This document shows positions 44,441 through 54,255 of a DNA stretch of 64,000 nt, piece by piece (position 1 is the first letter of the stretch; every line of letters starts with the position of its first letter). The stretch lies in contig JAHEWK010000023.1 in NCBI GenBank assembly GCA_020740775.1, positions 124,001 to 188,000 of the forward strand, written 5' to 3'. The translations under genes were made by a program, and so were the position numbers. The stretch comes from Ilyonectria destructans (lineage: Eukaryota; Ascomycota; Sordariomycetes; Hypocreales; Nectriaceae). Below the pieces are notes generated by a model, which saw only the letters and a list, made by a program, of their open reading frames with translations, was not told the origin of the DNA and ran no database searches.

Positions 44441-45055
44441 CTAGTGGAAAACCAACCAACACGTTCTTTCAGCACCGGCCTGGGCCATGGTGATAGAGAC
44501 AGCCCATAAGGCTTGATGCATGCAGGTCACTGTATTGATCCTAGCCTGCTTTGCCGTCCTTGGCCCGGCCGCCTCATTATCATGTTAGAGGGCGGAGTGT
44601 TACATAGCTAAATTGACGAGAACTCCTGGGTTGCGTCATGGCTTCTGTATGGCCAGTGGCTCGCTCGTCAGGCCTACCCCTGGACGGAATCAGGGTGGCC
44701 GGTGCAGTTCGCCTCAAATAATTGCTGCAGGTCAACGCAGTAAGAACGAGGTCGCGGTCAACCTGCATGCAACTAGGCTTAGATCTTTTTTGAGTCGACG
44801 AAGGGTGGACGCCTACACGAACGGACCTGATGTATTCATGGTGATCCAGCTGGTCAACAAGTATAAGAGTGGCTGCCGAGAGGCAAGTGTAAGATTTTAA
44901 CCTTTTAACTTGACAATGCAGTTAGGGCTTCTACTAAGGAGGCCTTTTAGGTGAAAGGACATGTAACACGGATTAGTAGAGAATGAGGAGGCGGCAAGGC
45001 GTTTTTTTTTTAACCTTAAAAACGAAATGTAATAGGGATGTGGAGATATGGATAG

Positions 45056-45273
45056 TGTTGCATCAGAGAGGAAGGGTGCATTGAGATGTGAATAGAAGCT
45101 CTTGATTTCTAGCTAAGGGGCGGGCCTAGAGCCCGTCTTTTATACATGATGAAGACGGCTGCTGCCGGAGGCGGCAGTCCGTCGCCGCCGCACAGGGGCC
45201 GGGGCCCTGTGGGTCCCGAGGACCGGGATCGCAGTCACAGGGCCGGCGATGTGGTCTGATGATAGTTGTGACA
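45056..45273 (-). repeat. Solo LTR with GATAG duplication
   Basis: On the plus strand it begins TGTTGCATCAG and ends AGTTGTGACA, flanked by GATAG at 45051-45055 and 45274-45278. Read on the minus strand it begins TGTCACAACT, has G/C-rich palindromes (GGGCCCCGGCCCC region) and then a TATA-like GTATAAAAGACG, giving the orientation. Confidence 0.8.
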
Positions 45274-45420
45274 GATAGCTTTAGCTCAGGTTCGCAGCAA
45301 TTGACTTTCCTTGAGGTTGCGGATCCGTAGCTATTAGATTCCCCAGCCGAAGGCTATTTTCTATGCTCTTGTAGCTGGCCGGATCTAGTAATGTGACAGA
45401 TTCTAATTCTTCCCGCTAAC

Positions 45421-46281
45421 TCATCCGACAATCTCAACATCAAACCCCAGCTCCCTGACAATTTCGACGTGACCATCTGGTAGTCGCACCCGTTGTTCCT
45501 TGACAATTTTGTTTCTCCCGCTTGTATCACCCAAGGATATTTCCATACCTCTCTCGGCAGGACCGTCAATTTTTTGTGGCCAGAAGTCGAACCCATACCG
45601 CACTTTGAGACCATGATTTTGGCCTAGAAACAACCTCCCAAGCGTTGCCATGGCGCCGCCCATCTTCTTGAGCTTTACGCGATGATATCCAAGAAATACA
45701 ATTAGTTCCCCCTCATAGCATCCAGAGTACCAGTACTGACTGGAAACTCGATGCTGAATGCTAGCACCAACCTCTAACCCCACCTGCTCTGTTACACTAT
45801 TGGTTTGCGAGTTTCGAGACTCTATGGCAACCTCATAGTTTACCAGCGTGACGATATCCGTAATGAAATACCCTTCATGATTCTTACTATTTCTCAGCAG
45901 GTCGAACAGCTGCTCCAAATAGGCTGTGTTTTGTAGCAGCTCCTTGAACTTCTCGCCTGGTAAATCCATATGCCATAGCAGCGCTGTAGTTGCCATTGTT
46001 GCATTCGAACTTTCGTGGAACCTCTCAAGGATTTCGTTGACCGAGGATAGGCCCTTAGTCTCTTTGATTCTATGCGTCCAAAACTCGATGTTCCGGACCT
46101 GAGTGGGAGGGTTCAGTTTTAATATGATGTTCTTTGGCAATTTTTCGATTTTGTAGGACACGTATGTCTCTGTGGGCATATCTGGATATTTGACGACACT
46201 GCCCATAAGATTATCTCGGTACTCCGCTGCATCTAATGGGGGATGTATTTGAAACAGGGGCTTCGTGTGATAGTGAAGCAT
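45421..46281 (-). CDS. Uncharacterised 286-residue protein
   Basis: A single-exon frame from MLHYHTKPLFQIHPP to FDVEIVG. Features in order: a start motif RDNLMGSVVKYPDMPTETY; EFWTHRIKETKGLSSVNEIL; a helical middle (TALLWHMDLPGEKFKELL, YLEQLFDLLRN); then EGYFITDIVTLVNYEVAI, a polar hydrophilic loop of about 45 residues with EVGASIQHRV, and ELIVFLGYHRVKLKK. A VT-containing strand, a long loop and an (I/L)VF-type strand recall the order in the pore-forming domain of gasdermin-like fungal proteins, but this is a pattern impression only. I recall similar hypothetical proteins in ascomycetes and cannot assign function. Promoter side: TATATAAA at about 46360. Confidence 0.6.
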   Translation of the reverse strand: MLHYHTKPLFQIHPPLDAAEYRDNLMGSVVKYPDMPTETYVSYKIEKLPKNIILKLNPPTQVRNIEFWTHRIKETKGLSSVNEILERFHESSNATMATTALLWHMDLPGEKFKELLQNTAYLEQLFDLLRNSKNHEGYFITDIVTLVNYEVAIESRNSQTNSVTEQVGLEVGASIQHRVSSQYWYSGCYEGELIVFLGYHRVKLKKMGGAMATLGRLFLGQNHGLKVRYGFDFWPQKIDGPAERGMEISLGDTSGRNKIVKEQRVRLPDGHVEIVRELGFDVEIVG

Positions 46282-46289
46282 TGCGCTAG

Positions 46290-47290
46290 GTCGAGTATAT
46301 CAACGGTGACGTCAGCTGGAAGGAGCGCTTTCACAGCTGATGATTTATTCCAAGTCACTGTTTATATAAAGGGCAAAGAATCGGTGATCTTATGGGACTA
46401 GCCATAAAGTTCCTCACACCAGTGTTGTGATGCATCTGGCTGAGATTTGCTAGGAGGTAACAGACCACACCCGTCTTCAAAGATTGGATAGCCACTTTGG
46501 GAGTGGTAGCTAACCATTTAATATGGGGTCATACTTCGTCAGTCCCTCGCCACCACATCATCATCTGGGCTCGATGCTACGCTTCCGCGCCTAGCCTTCC
46601 CATGCACCAATGAGCCATGGGATGTCGCAGTAAAAGAACATTCTAGGCCAAGAGAATGCTAACAAATCATCGCATCATCGATTAATAACCTCGTTTTTTT
46701 GAGAGTTACCTGGCTTTTAGAGGGGCTGTCGTTCTAGACCGGTCCATTCTGTGACTAATTGTCGGTCACCGCTAGTTCTATGCCTGTGGATTTAGTGTTG
46801 CTGGTGGCGCAGGTCTCGACCACATAACAGAGCGTGCGGCGGATTCCGCCGCTCACGCATACATGATAAGTAGGACGGGCACTTAGGTGATATTCCATCA
46901 CTCGATGTTCAGCGAAATTTCGATCCACAGATCTAGCCTAACGTAGATGAAAACCACGACATCATAATGGTAGCAAAATGGAGCCGCGTTTTGCATCACA
47001 CCCGCAAGGGTAATTATAGACCGGGAATGGCGGTCAACTGAGGTCTCCAAATTGTCTCGTGGGTACTCCCCGGATATATATTACGGAGCCTCTGTGGCAA
47101 TGCGTGATCTCCAGGCTTACCGCCGTAGAAAATACTTCCGGTCACATTCATTCCGCCTTCATCACATTCGCGCACTCGACAAACCTCACAGTCCAGTTAC
47201 CTACGACATCTTTGTTCTTCGAAGAACTTACGACCCAGGTCTACTGCGCAAACGGCGACTCTCCATCAAATGTTTACTGCTAACGTTATT
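46290..47290. other. Intergenic
   Basis: No supported gene. The 5' regions of the minus-strand gene ending its promoter near 46.37 kb and of the plus-strand RGS gene starting at 47294 lie here. GGATATATATTACGG near 47073 resembles a TATA region. Confidence 0.4.
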
Positions 47291-47293
47291 GAA

Positions 47294-48301
47294 ATGTCCA
47301 CGACAGGCCCACGACGTCCTACCCTTGGCGAGATCCTCTTGGGTGTCTCTTCGCCGCCATGGACTCTACGCGCCTTCATGGCTCATCTCTCCCAACACCA
47401 CTGCAGGGAGACTCTCGAGTTCACCCTAGACGCCGAAAACTATGCTTCCTTCTATAACCAGCTAGTTGCCGAGAGCCCTATGTCGCGTGATAGAACTGAT
47501 CGTGTAAACTCGTCATGGCAAAAGCTGATACGGATCTATATCGCTCCTTGTGGACCGCGACAAGTCAATATCTCTGGTCGAGAGCGAGATCACCTCTTAA
47601 ATCTCCCGTGTGGACCTCAACACCCTCACCCTTCCGAACTTAATAAGTCTCGCCGAATTATCTACGACCTCATGAACGACTCCCTCCTCGTCCCCTTCCT
47701 CGAGTCGGTTAGTCCCATGCAGCACGAAAGTCCGCTTGAGGAGCAGATGCGCTCCCCCGACGTTCGTCCCCAACTAAGCGTCGGTTGGGATGCCGCACGA
47801 TCGGTTTCCTTGAGACATACCATGGAGTTCGAGGGCTGGGCGGATGACGGCAACAGGAATTCACTCCTCCGAGTCGACCTTACTACTACTACTACTACTA
47901 CTGTACAAAGGCTGTGCTGTGTTCTGTCGTTTTTTTGTGTTCTGTCGGCACTTTTTAACAAGACCCACCGTCCGTGCACCTCGTTTTGCCTCGCCAACAC
48001 AACAATTCCGTCCGTGCACCATGTTTACCTCGCTCGCCAACACAATAATTCCGTCCGTGCAACCCTCTCTCTCTCTCTCTCTCTCTCCCCTCTCTCTCCC
48101 TCTCTCTCCCCTCTCTCTCTCCCTCTCTCTCTTCTCCCTCTCTCTCTCTCTCTCCCTCTCTCTCTCTTCCCCTCTCTCTCTCTCTCTCCCTCTCTCTCTC
48201 TCTCTCCCCCCTCTCTCTCTCTCCCCCCCTCCCTATCCCCCCCTCTCTCTCTCTCCCCCCCTCTCTCCACGCACATCCACTTTCCGCAATCTCAAACCTG
48301 A
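47294..48301 (+). CDS. RGS-domain protein with low-complexity tail
   Basis: I start at ATG 47294 (MSTTGPRRPTLGEILLG). Residues about 10-145 form an RGS domain: PPWTLRAFMAHLSQHHCRE, LEFTLDAENYASFYNQLV, SWQKLIRIYIAP, and the last helices SELNKSRRIIYDLMNDSLL with VPFLESV. RGS proteins speed GTP hydrolysis by G-alpha subunits in growth and development signalling. After about residue 195 the frame passes a (ACT)n run and then the (CT)n microsatellite at 48066-48262, so the predicted tail of alternating Leu/Ser/Pro is unlikely to be native. The true C-terminus is probably lost or lies beyond an unrecognised intron. Confidence 0.7.
   Translation: MSTTGPRRPTLGEILLGVSSPPWTLRAFMAHLSQHHCRETLEFTLDAENYASFYNQLVAESPMSRDRTDRVNSSWQKLIRIYIAPCGPRQVNISGRERDHLLNLPCGPQHPHPSELNKSRRIIYDLMNDSLLVPFLESVSPMQHESPLEEQMRSPDVRPQLSVGWDAARSVSLRHTMEFEGWADDGNRNSLLRVDLTTTTTTTVQRLCCVLSFFCVLSALFNKTHRPCTSFCLANTTIPSVHHVYLARQHNNSVRATLSLSLSLSPLSPSLSPLSLPLSLLPLSLSLPLSLFPSLSLSPSLSLSPPSLSLPPSLSPPLSLSPPLSTHIHFPQSQT
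48066..48262 (+). repeat. (CT)n microsatellite
   Basis: About 200 bases of nearly pure CT/CCCT repeats. It keeps all three plus frames and one minus frame open, producing spurious Ser/Leu-rich and Arg/Glu-rich frames. Confidence 0.95.
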
Positions 48302-48514
48302 CTGATAGAAGTAGCTATACACCTTTCTTTAATCAAGCTTGATTGAAGCTATAGGTATCTTCCTTCAAGCAGTTGCGTTTGAAATCCTACTACCAATCTT
48401 TCCTTATGCTTATGCAGCCACATTTGAGATTCTACTACCTTTCTTCATGCAGCTGTATTTGAGATTCTGCTATTTTTTCAGCCGAAGGCTGACTCTACAT
48501 CAGTTCTTAAGTTT

Positions 48515-48648
48515 GCCTTTCGGTACGAAAGGTCTTTTAAGCTCCGGGATTCTCTACCCAAAAATCGACCGCTCATCCCTGCAAACACACCCCTGTCAAA
48601 TTACCCGATTAGTCATCCCCGGCGCACCTCCGCTTGGCTGGAAATTTA
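48515..48648 (+). repeat. Dispersed repeat, copy B2
   Basis: Inverted copy of 33298-33432, more than 95 percent identical. It ends one base before the left terminus of the MULE at 48650, so the MULE, or a rearrangement at its edge, truncated this copy. Confidence 0.75.
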
Positions 48649-48816
48649 TGGCCATCCTTACCTGCACCGGGTCCGGTGCATCTAAGGCCACGTGACCCCG
48701 TGCACCGGGCCCGGTGCACGTAAGGATCCGATATGTAAGCTCGATCTCGAGCGCCTTGAGATATTGTCAAGAGGTCAAAGATGTGCGTATTGTGATGACT
48801 ATCACTAGCTAGCTAG

Positions 48817-48895
48817 GCGAGGGAATTAGAGCCTGCATGAGGTCCCAGCTGCTTGAGGCCACAGCCGCCGTAGGTGACCGTGGGCTTCCTTCAAC
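48817..48895 (+). repeat. Dispersed repeat shared with 3.7 kb, inside the MULE
   Basis: About 79 bases matching 3674-3760 (strings GAGGTCCCAGCTGC, GGCCACAGCCGCCGTAGG, CGTGGGCTTCCTTCAACA). It sits just inside the MULE's left terminus, so the copy at 3.7 kb could be a remnant of a related MULE. Confidence 0.65.
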
Positions 48896-49165
48896 AGATG
48901 TCTCTCTTCTATCTACGGAAACAGCATTCATTCACGCAATTGAGGCACCACAATGATGTGATGTACATACAGCGCTTCAATGTACAATATATCATCTATT
49001 GCCAATGTACCAGTCTGCCCGAGGCCGTAAATCACACATAATACCTGGTGACAACATCACAGCTATCGTGATGTAAGTGAATCATTTCAACGCAGGCAAT
49101 ATATAAAGCAGGGCTTTCCCTTCTAGAATAAGCTCTCTCTTACTACATCAAGCACCATTGAAAAG

Positions 49166-49795
49166 ATGTACAACCGCAACCAAAGCCAGCGTCAGAACGC
49201 TCCAGACATCCCCATCTGGGTGGATAACACAGCAACACCAGCAGGGCCTTTCCCAATAAACAACAACAACCAGTTTATCTTACGGCCTATTGCCAATAAT
49301 CAACAAGAGCAGTTACCGGCCTTCCTCCCTCATACATCAACAGCTCCCTTCCCTGTTGAGTTTTGGAGGTCTGCTACGACCTTGCCAACAGACCCAACCT
49401 CTCCTACTGTGCTCTATGCAGACCCCCAGGCACTTGCAAGAGCTCAAGCTACTCGATACCCTCCCCAAGGGCTGCTTGTTATTACAGAGGCACTGCCATT
49501 TGGACATCAGGTCAGGGGAGAGTGGCATATTGGGTATCTTAATAATGTTGTTTATGACCGGCAGCATCGTATTCATCCTGATGTAATTCCTATGTGGACT
49601 CAAAATCGCTTGCAGACTCTTGATGACACATATCGCAATATGAACATTACAGTCCCAGGTACTGTATGGCCAACAGCTGCTGTGGGGATGACCTCGAACT
49701 TATCAACTCTCCGGGCAATAGAGGGATCAGGGATTCATATTTGGAACGTTGATCCAAATGGATATGTTCAGTGGATGTGGCAGGGAACCCAGTAA
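49166..49795 (+). CDS. MULE accessory gene, unknown function
   Basis: A 209-residue uninterrupted protein starting MYNRNQSQRQNAPDIPIWV, 412 bp inside the left terminus after a TATATAAAG box at about 49101. The N-terminal 70 residues are Asn/Gln/Pro-rich. The rest looks folded, with GLLVITEALPFGHQV, EWHIGYLNNVVYDRQHRI, PGTVWPTAAVGM and WNVDPNGYVQWMWQGTQ. No domain recognised. Placement inside the element, convergent with the transposase, and lack of damage suggest it moves with the element and may help transposition or its control (inference). Confidence 0.7.
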   Translation: MYNRNQSQRQNAPDIPIWVDNTATPAGPFPINNNNQFILRPIANNQQEQLPAFLPHTSTAPFPVEFWRSATTLPTDPTSPTVLYADPQALARAQATRYPPQGLLVITEALPFGHQVRGEWHIGYLNNVVYDRQHRIHPDVIPMWTQNRLQTLDDTYRNMNITVPGTVWPTAAVGMTSNLSTLRAIEGSGIHIWNVDPNGYVQWMWQGTQ

Positions 49796-50018
49796 TATCA
49801 TTGAATAGTTCAATAAATCTACTGTCATCATATTATTTTTACAATATCTCTAGTTGTTTTGTAGGTAGCTACCAAGCCTGCTTAACCCTGCATTGAAACT
49901 CGGCCACAGCTCTATCAAATTAAGCCATTGGATCACCATACCTATACTCGGAGATTCTCCTTTTCTTTCTCTTTCAAATGATATATACCAATTGTATTTC
50001 CTGTTACTATTCCAACTA

Positions 50019-52595
50019 TCAGCAGGGGGGATTCTCATCGCCATACAATCTCTCCTGTACCTGAAGATCTCTCTCAGCTGCATCCCAAATATCTCGCATG
50101 CCTCGCCGCCCTGAGAATGGCTGCTCTGCCATCTCTATCCCTACATCTCGTTCAACCCTCTCATTCTCAGCTTTATCCCAATCAAGATAACTCATCATCT
50201 CCTCCTTGGTCCAGTCTCTAATGCTATTTCCCACCCTGCAACGACTCCCCATTTGCTTGAAGTTAAGGCACCAGTCATATTCTGCTTTGCTGTAACGTAG
50301 AGGCAGCCCCATGGCCTTCCGGTACTGTTGATTGGTCTTGTAGGCTCCACGATGCAATGTAGTAAACCAGGCCTCTCGTGCTTCTTTGTATCGTTGGAAG
50401 ATAGCACAGGGGTCATCAGCTCGTAATGCAGGCACTGCTGATGCATTTGCTGTCATGACAGTTGCTGGTCTAGCTACTGAAGAGGGTATCGTATGAGTTG
50501 TCGTATGCATTGTTGTATGTGTTGTTGTATAGGCTACAGTCTCAGATATTGTAGAGGATCCTGCTGGGGATGATGGGGATAGTGAGCGGGTTACAGAGCG
50601 AGAAGATGTGTGTGTTGTTGTATGCGTTATCGTAGTGGTCTGGGTGGGAGCTTGCAATAGATGTTCATAGCGTAAGGGGCATACTTTAGACCTCATTGTG
50701 TGGCCTTTCTCATGACATCTCGAACATGTTGGCAGAGCTTTTGGTTGTAATGCCTTCTCAACAAGTTCAAATGCACAGGGCTCACGTTGTGTACTTGTTG
50801 GTGGCAGTGTTGATCTAGCTGCTAGACGATCAAACTGCTGATGAGGCTCAATAATAAGCTGGGGGGTTCCTGTGCGTTGGAGATACCAATGTGAATGAAA
50901 GTGATGTAGTTGAAGGGGCTCATTTTGCATCAGTAAATGATGAAGGGTATGTGCACAAGGCAGACCGAGAGTCTTAGTGAAGACCTCAGTGCATGCAGGA
51001 TATTCTTTTAATAGTCGTTCCCGTTGAGTATCAACCTTGTGTAGGGCTTGATGTGAGATCCAACCATGTATGTTGCCGTACAATACGCCGGATAGTCGAA
51101 GAGGTGTAGTGATATGCTGTCTGGATTGATTTGCCTCAACTTCAGCAAGCTGATTTGATATCACAAGCTTGATAATCCTCCAGGCCCCAAAGAGGTCCGC
51201 TTGTGAGTTTTTCAAGTGAGACTTGACAAGCTGATGAATGCCCTCGCCTCGGGATGTGACATATTGCTCAAAGTGAAGATATTGATTAACCCACGCCTTG
51301 ACAAACCTCTGTTTGTAGAGATCTAGCCAGGTATCCATGATGTAACCCACTTCGTTGATGTGCTCAGAGATATAACGCTCCTTGAACCTCTCAAGTCTCT
51401 CATCGTAGATGTCTTCTGTTGGTGAGGCCACAATTTCATGCCAAAAGCCATAGAATTCCTTCCACTCTTCATCTCCTTGAGACTTATTGTCCTTTTGACG
51501 AAATGCAGGTGAACAATAGCTTTGGACTGCCTTGTTGATATGCCATAAGCATAACATCAAGGTTGACTCAGGGAAACAAGAGGGAGAGGAAAGAGCGTTC
51601 ATACAAGCAAGACAGCGATCTGTAAGTATTACAGATGGAAGGGCTGCTCCATGAAGCTCATATATACACCGTAACTGTGCAAGAGCCCACGTAAAGTCAT
51701 CTTCTTCCTCGCCACTGAGGAATGCAAATGCAATACAAAAAGACCGCTGACAAGCATCTACACCAACTATATCAAGAAGGGGCATCCTGTACTTATTGGT
51801 CTTGTATGTACAGTCCAATATAAGCACTTCGGGATATGATATGAGGTATGCCAATGACTTCGGATGTGCGAATAATACAGCCACAACTCTGTCATCCTTG
51901 TCGAGGCGAATTTGACTCCAGAAGCCCTCACTCTTGAGCTGATCGGCAAGGGCATGTATGTTGCTTTGACCTTCAGCAAGCTTCCGTTTGCCGTATGTAA
52001 TGTAGTTGTAGATATCTGACTGTGTAGCAAGTGTATCCGTTGTCAAACGCAAGAAGGATCTGACCTCCTTTGGTGCAATGCCGGCATTGGTGAGTTGTTG
52101 GACTGTTTTCTCCTCTGAGCTTGATAGCTGACGATGCTCTGGATGTGCATCTTGATTCCTGCTTGGCTCATGATTGTGTTGACTGAACCCAGCGCCGGGA
52201 CGATGCCTCAGACTCCATTTAGTCTTGCATGGGCTTTCCTTTGCTGTTACAGAGAAGAGGCATCCGGTACGGCGTGTGACCATCTGACGTTGCCGATTCG
52301 CTATGTCCGAGATCAAAGGGGTGCGCCCTGCTCCACGGTCACAGTTGAAGATAACATCACGTCTTCCGTTCTTAGACTTCCTAGACTTTCCAATTACAAA
52401 GGCATAACCTCGTGGCGCTGCCCAGTCATTGATTGCTTGACGTAGTTCCTCCCGTGAGTTGAACTCGCCTTCAGGAGGAAGAACATCGTCAGGGAAGCGA
52501 CGGGGAACGGCAATTGGATCCATTGTAGCAGAAGAAAGGCGCGGCAAGTTGAATTGATACCATAGAAGCCTGATAACTGTTGAATTGGGTGCCAA
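50019..52595 (-). CDS. MULE transposase
   Basis: An 858-codon intact frame (the ATG giving MDPIAVPRRF at about 52523 is a more likely start than the first codon). Domains: a FAR1/WRKY-GCM1-like N-terminal DNA-binding zinc region (FNSREELRQAINDWAAPRG, NCDRGAG, RTGCLFSVTAKE); the MULE catalytic core (LILDCTYKTNKYRMPLLDI, ILTDRCLACMNAL, LCLWHINKAVQSYC) holding the DDE residues; a SWIM-like zinc motif (CTEVFTKTLGLPCAHTLHHL, H-x-H); and a C-terminal CCHC-like knuckle (CSRCHEKGHTMRSKVC). A Thr-rich linker precedes the last 130 residues, which end in a helical DNA-element-specific tail. Acts in the nucleus on the element's termini. Confidence 0.92.
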   Translation of the reverse strand: MAPNSTVIRLLWYQFNLPRLSSATMDPIAVPRRFPDDVLPPEGEFNSREELRQAINDWAAPRGYAFVIGKSRKSKNGRRDVIFNCDRGAGRTPLISDIANRQRQMVTRRTGCLFSVTAKESPCKTKWSLRHRPGAGFSQHNHEPSRNQDAHPEHRQLSSSEEKTVQQLTNAGIAPKEVRSFLRLTTDTLATQSDIYNYITYGKRKLAEGQSNIHALADQLKSEGFWSQIRLDKDDRVVAVLFAHPKSLAYLISYPEVLILDCTYKTNKYRMPLLDIVGVDACQRSFCIAFAFLSGEEEDDFTWALAQLRCIYELHGAALPSVILTDRCLACMNALSSPSCFPESTLMLCLWHINKAVQSYCSPAFRQKDNKSQGDEEWKEFYGFWHEIVASPTEDIYDERLERFKERYISEHINEVGYIMDTWLDLYKQRFVKAWVNQYLHFEQYVTSRGEGIHQLVKSHLKNSQADLFGAWRIIKLVISNQLAEVEANQSRQHITTPLRLSGVLYGNIHGWISHQALHKVDTQRERLLKEYPACTEVFTKTLGLPCAHTLHHLLMQNEPLQLHHFHSHWYLQRTGTPQLIIEPHQQFDRLAARSTLPPTSTQREPCAFELVEKALQPKALPTCSRCHEKGHTMRSKVCPLRYEHLLQAPTQTTTITHTTTHTSSRSVTRSLSPSSPAGSSTISETVAYTTTHTTMHTTTHTIPSSVARPATVMTANASAVPALRADDPCAIFQRYKEAREAWFTTLHRGAYKTNQQYRKAMGLPLRYSKAEYDWCLNFKQMGSRCRVGNSIRDWTKEEMMSYLDWDKAENERVERDVGIEMAEQPFSGRRGMRDIWDAAERDLQVQERLYGDENPPC

Positions 52596-52764
52596 TTTGC
52601 AGTATTTTATCCCTCACCAAAGCGCTCGAGATCGAGCTTACATATCGGATCCTTACGTGCACCGGGCCCGGTGCACGGGGTCACGTGGCCTTAGATGCAC
52701 CGGACCCGGTGCAGGTAAGGATGGCCCAGGATCAGGGTCGAATGACTAATAATGCCTGTTGAGC

Positions 52765-52845
52765 CACCCCCTTGCCGAATCACCCCCCTACCGAGTCAAC
52801 TCCCTGCCGAGTCACCCCCCTGCCGAACCACCCCCCCTCCCAAAA
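52765..52845 (+). repeat. Short tandem repeat CCGAGTCACCCCCCTG
   Basis: Four to five imperfect units of about 16-17 bases immediately beyond the MULE right edge. Confidence 0.75.
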
Positions 52846-53264
52846 GAAACTGGCATGGTCGTGCAAGCCTTCAACCCCACATACCTCAAGGATCCATGGC
52901 CAACATTGATCCGACATCACTTCCTTACTTCTAGACTCACCACTTCCAAGTTTGATCTTGGATGCTATAGTTACATAACCTGATTTCTTATCTCGCGGCT
53001 CGTATAGCGTCTTCGCAGGGCCAATAATAGACCGTTAAGTATTGCGCCTCATTAGGTGTTTTAGGGTCTAGACTGCTGCCTGCAGCTACTCCTCGACACC
53101 ATATGACATATATATATATAGGCTCGCGCGATGAAATCTCATGCGTGCATCTAGAACTATCACCTACAGAACTAGAGTCGAAGATTATCCATCCTGCCTC
53201 CTTCACACGCATCTTAACGACTTTAAAATTTATCAAACAAAGATTCCTTAGTGTCCCCTTCAAC

Positions 53265-53754
53265 ATGCCGAATGTCAGACGACCAGAGGGGCCCGCAAGC
53301 GGTAGTAAACAAGAGGTGCCCGAAAGCGGTGCTAAACAAGCGGCAGAGGTCAACGAAAGCCACCTCGGTGTCCCAGGCTATACAGACGACCCCATCTTCT
53401 CCTACATCCGCTACAGCGACAAAGCTGAGGTTTGCTTCCCCTAGCTATCCTCTACCAGCTCTTGAACTTCTCGCTAACCTCTGCCTCAAGCGCTCCCTCC
53501 GCAAGTGCGACTTTGAAGAGTTCAAGGCCGAGCTGATCGCTTTTATTAATTTGTACAATGAGGCTGCGGGCGGTGCAGCGGAGGGGGTAGAGAAGATGAA
53601 CGAGCATAAACAAGCCGCGTTCAGCAAGATCGAGGGTTTCCCTGAGCTGGTCGCTGATTTTGATCAGTTTTTGACCGCCTCAAAAGTGGTAATGAGACGT
53701 CCTACGGCCATGCAGTACCAGGACGCTGTAGCACCAGAACTTGCAAATTTGTGA
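53265..53754 (+). CDS. Hypothetical 142-residue protein
   Basis: Model: 53265-53429 joined to 53491-53754. The 61-bp intron has donor GTTTGC, branch GCTAACC and acceptor TCAAG, and joins in phase 0 (SDKAE to RSLRKCDF). The N-terminal 45 residues are polar (GPASGSKQEVPESGAKQAA). The rest is predicted helical: FEEFKAELIAFINLYNEAA, EHKQAAFSKIEGFPELV, FDQFLTASKVVMRRPTAM. Two direct repeats in the 5' part (AGCGGTAGTAAACAAGAGGTG / AGCGGTGCTAAACAAGCGGC, each cited in part) reflect a small internal duplication. No family recognised. Confidence 0.5.
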
Positions 53755-54255
53755 GACCTTTCGTCTTGTTTTCTTTCATTTCGATCATTGGTGATTAATA
53801 AGTTGTGCAAAAGGAGAGATCGATGGCCAGCCACGACCTAGTGCAGGCTTTGGCCGTGATATCTCCGTGACCATATTTCCGGGGCGCCTAGAACGAACAT
53901 AATCTGAAGGTATGTAGTGCTGGCGACATGAAATGTCAGACAGCCTGGAACAGTCCAAAGCAGTATGTTGGATATAAGGAAGTCTTTCGATATTATTATG
54001 TGCCTGTATGCCATGTGCGTATGACAGGCATTCAAGTCTCGCGGAGTTATCGCCTGGACAGTTGAATTTGCGCCTCTGAGTCGCCATATGCTTCTCCTGT
54101 GCTTCACTAACGCCGCCGTCCTGAGGAGCTACATCCAGAACCTGCCTGACAACACCAGCGAAAGAGCCACATGTAGATGGAATAGGATCTTCAGAACCTA
54201 AATCATAATCCCCCCACCCGGACCCTTTCTTGCGGGATTTACCAATATTATGGCG

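Larger units (their letters stand above)
48650..52726. mobile_element. Mutator-like element (MULE) carrying two genes
   Basis: A 4077-bp element bounded by inverted repeats of about 100 bases that are essentially identical (48650-48753 and about 52624-52726). Each terminus starts GGCCATCCTTACC and contains two palindromes, TGCACCGGGTCCGGTGCA and GTGCACCGGGCCCGGTGCAC, separated by CACGTG. Inside are a transposase on the minus strand and a 209-residue gene on the plus strand, sharing the 3' region. The expected 8-11 bp target duplication is not present at the two edges (CTGGAAATTTAT versus CAGGATCAGG). Confidence 0.9.

Noticed and set aside
48025..48276. Arg/Glu/Gly-rich minus-strand frame
   Set aside because: Pure product of the (CT)n microsatellite.
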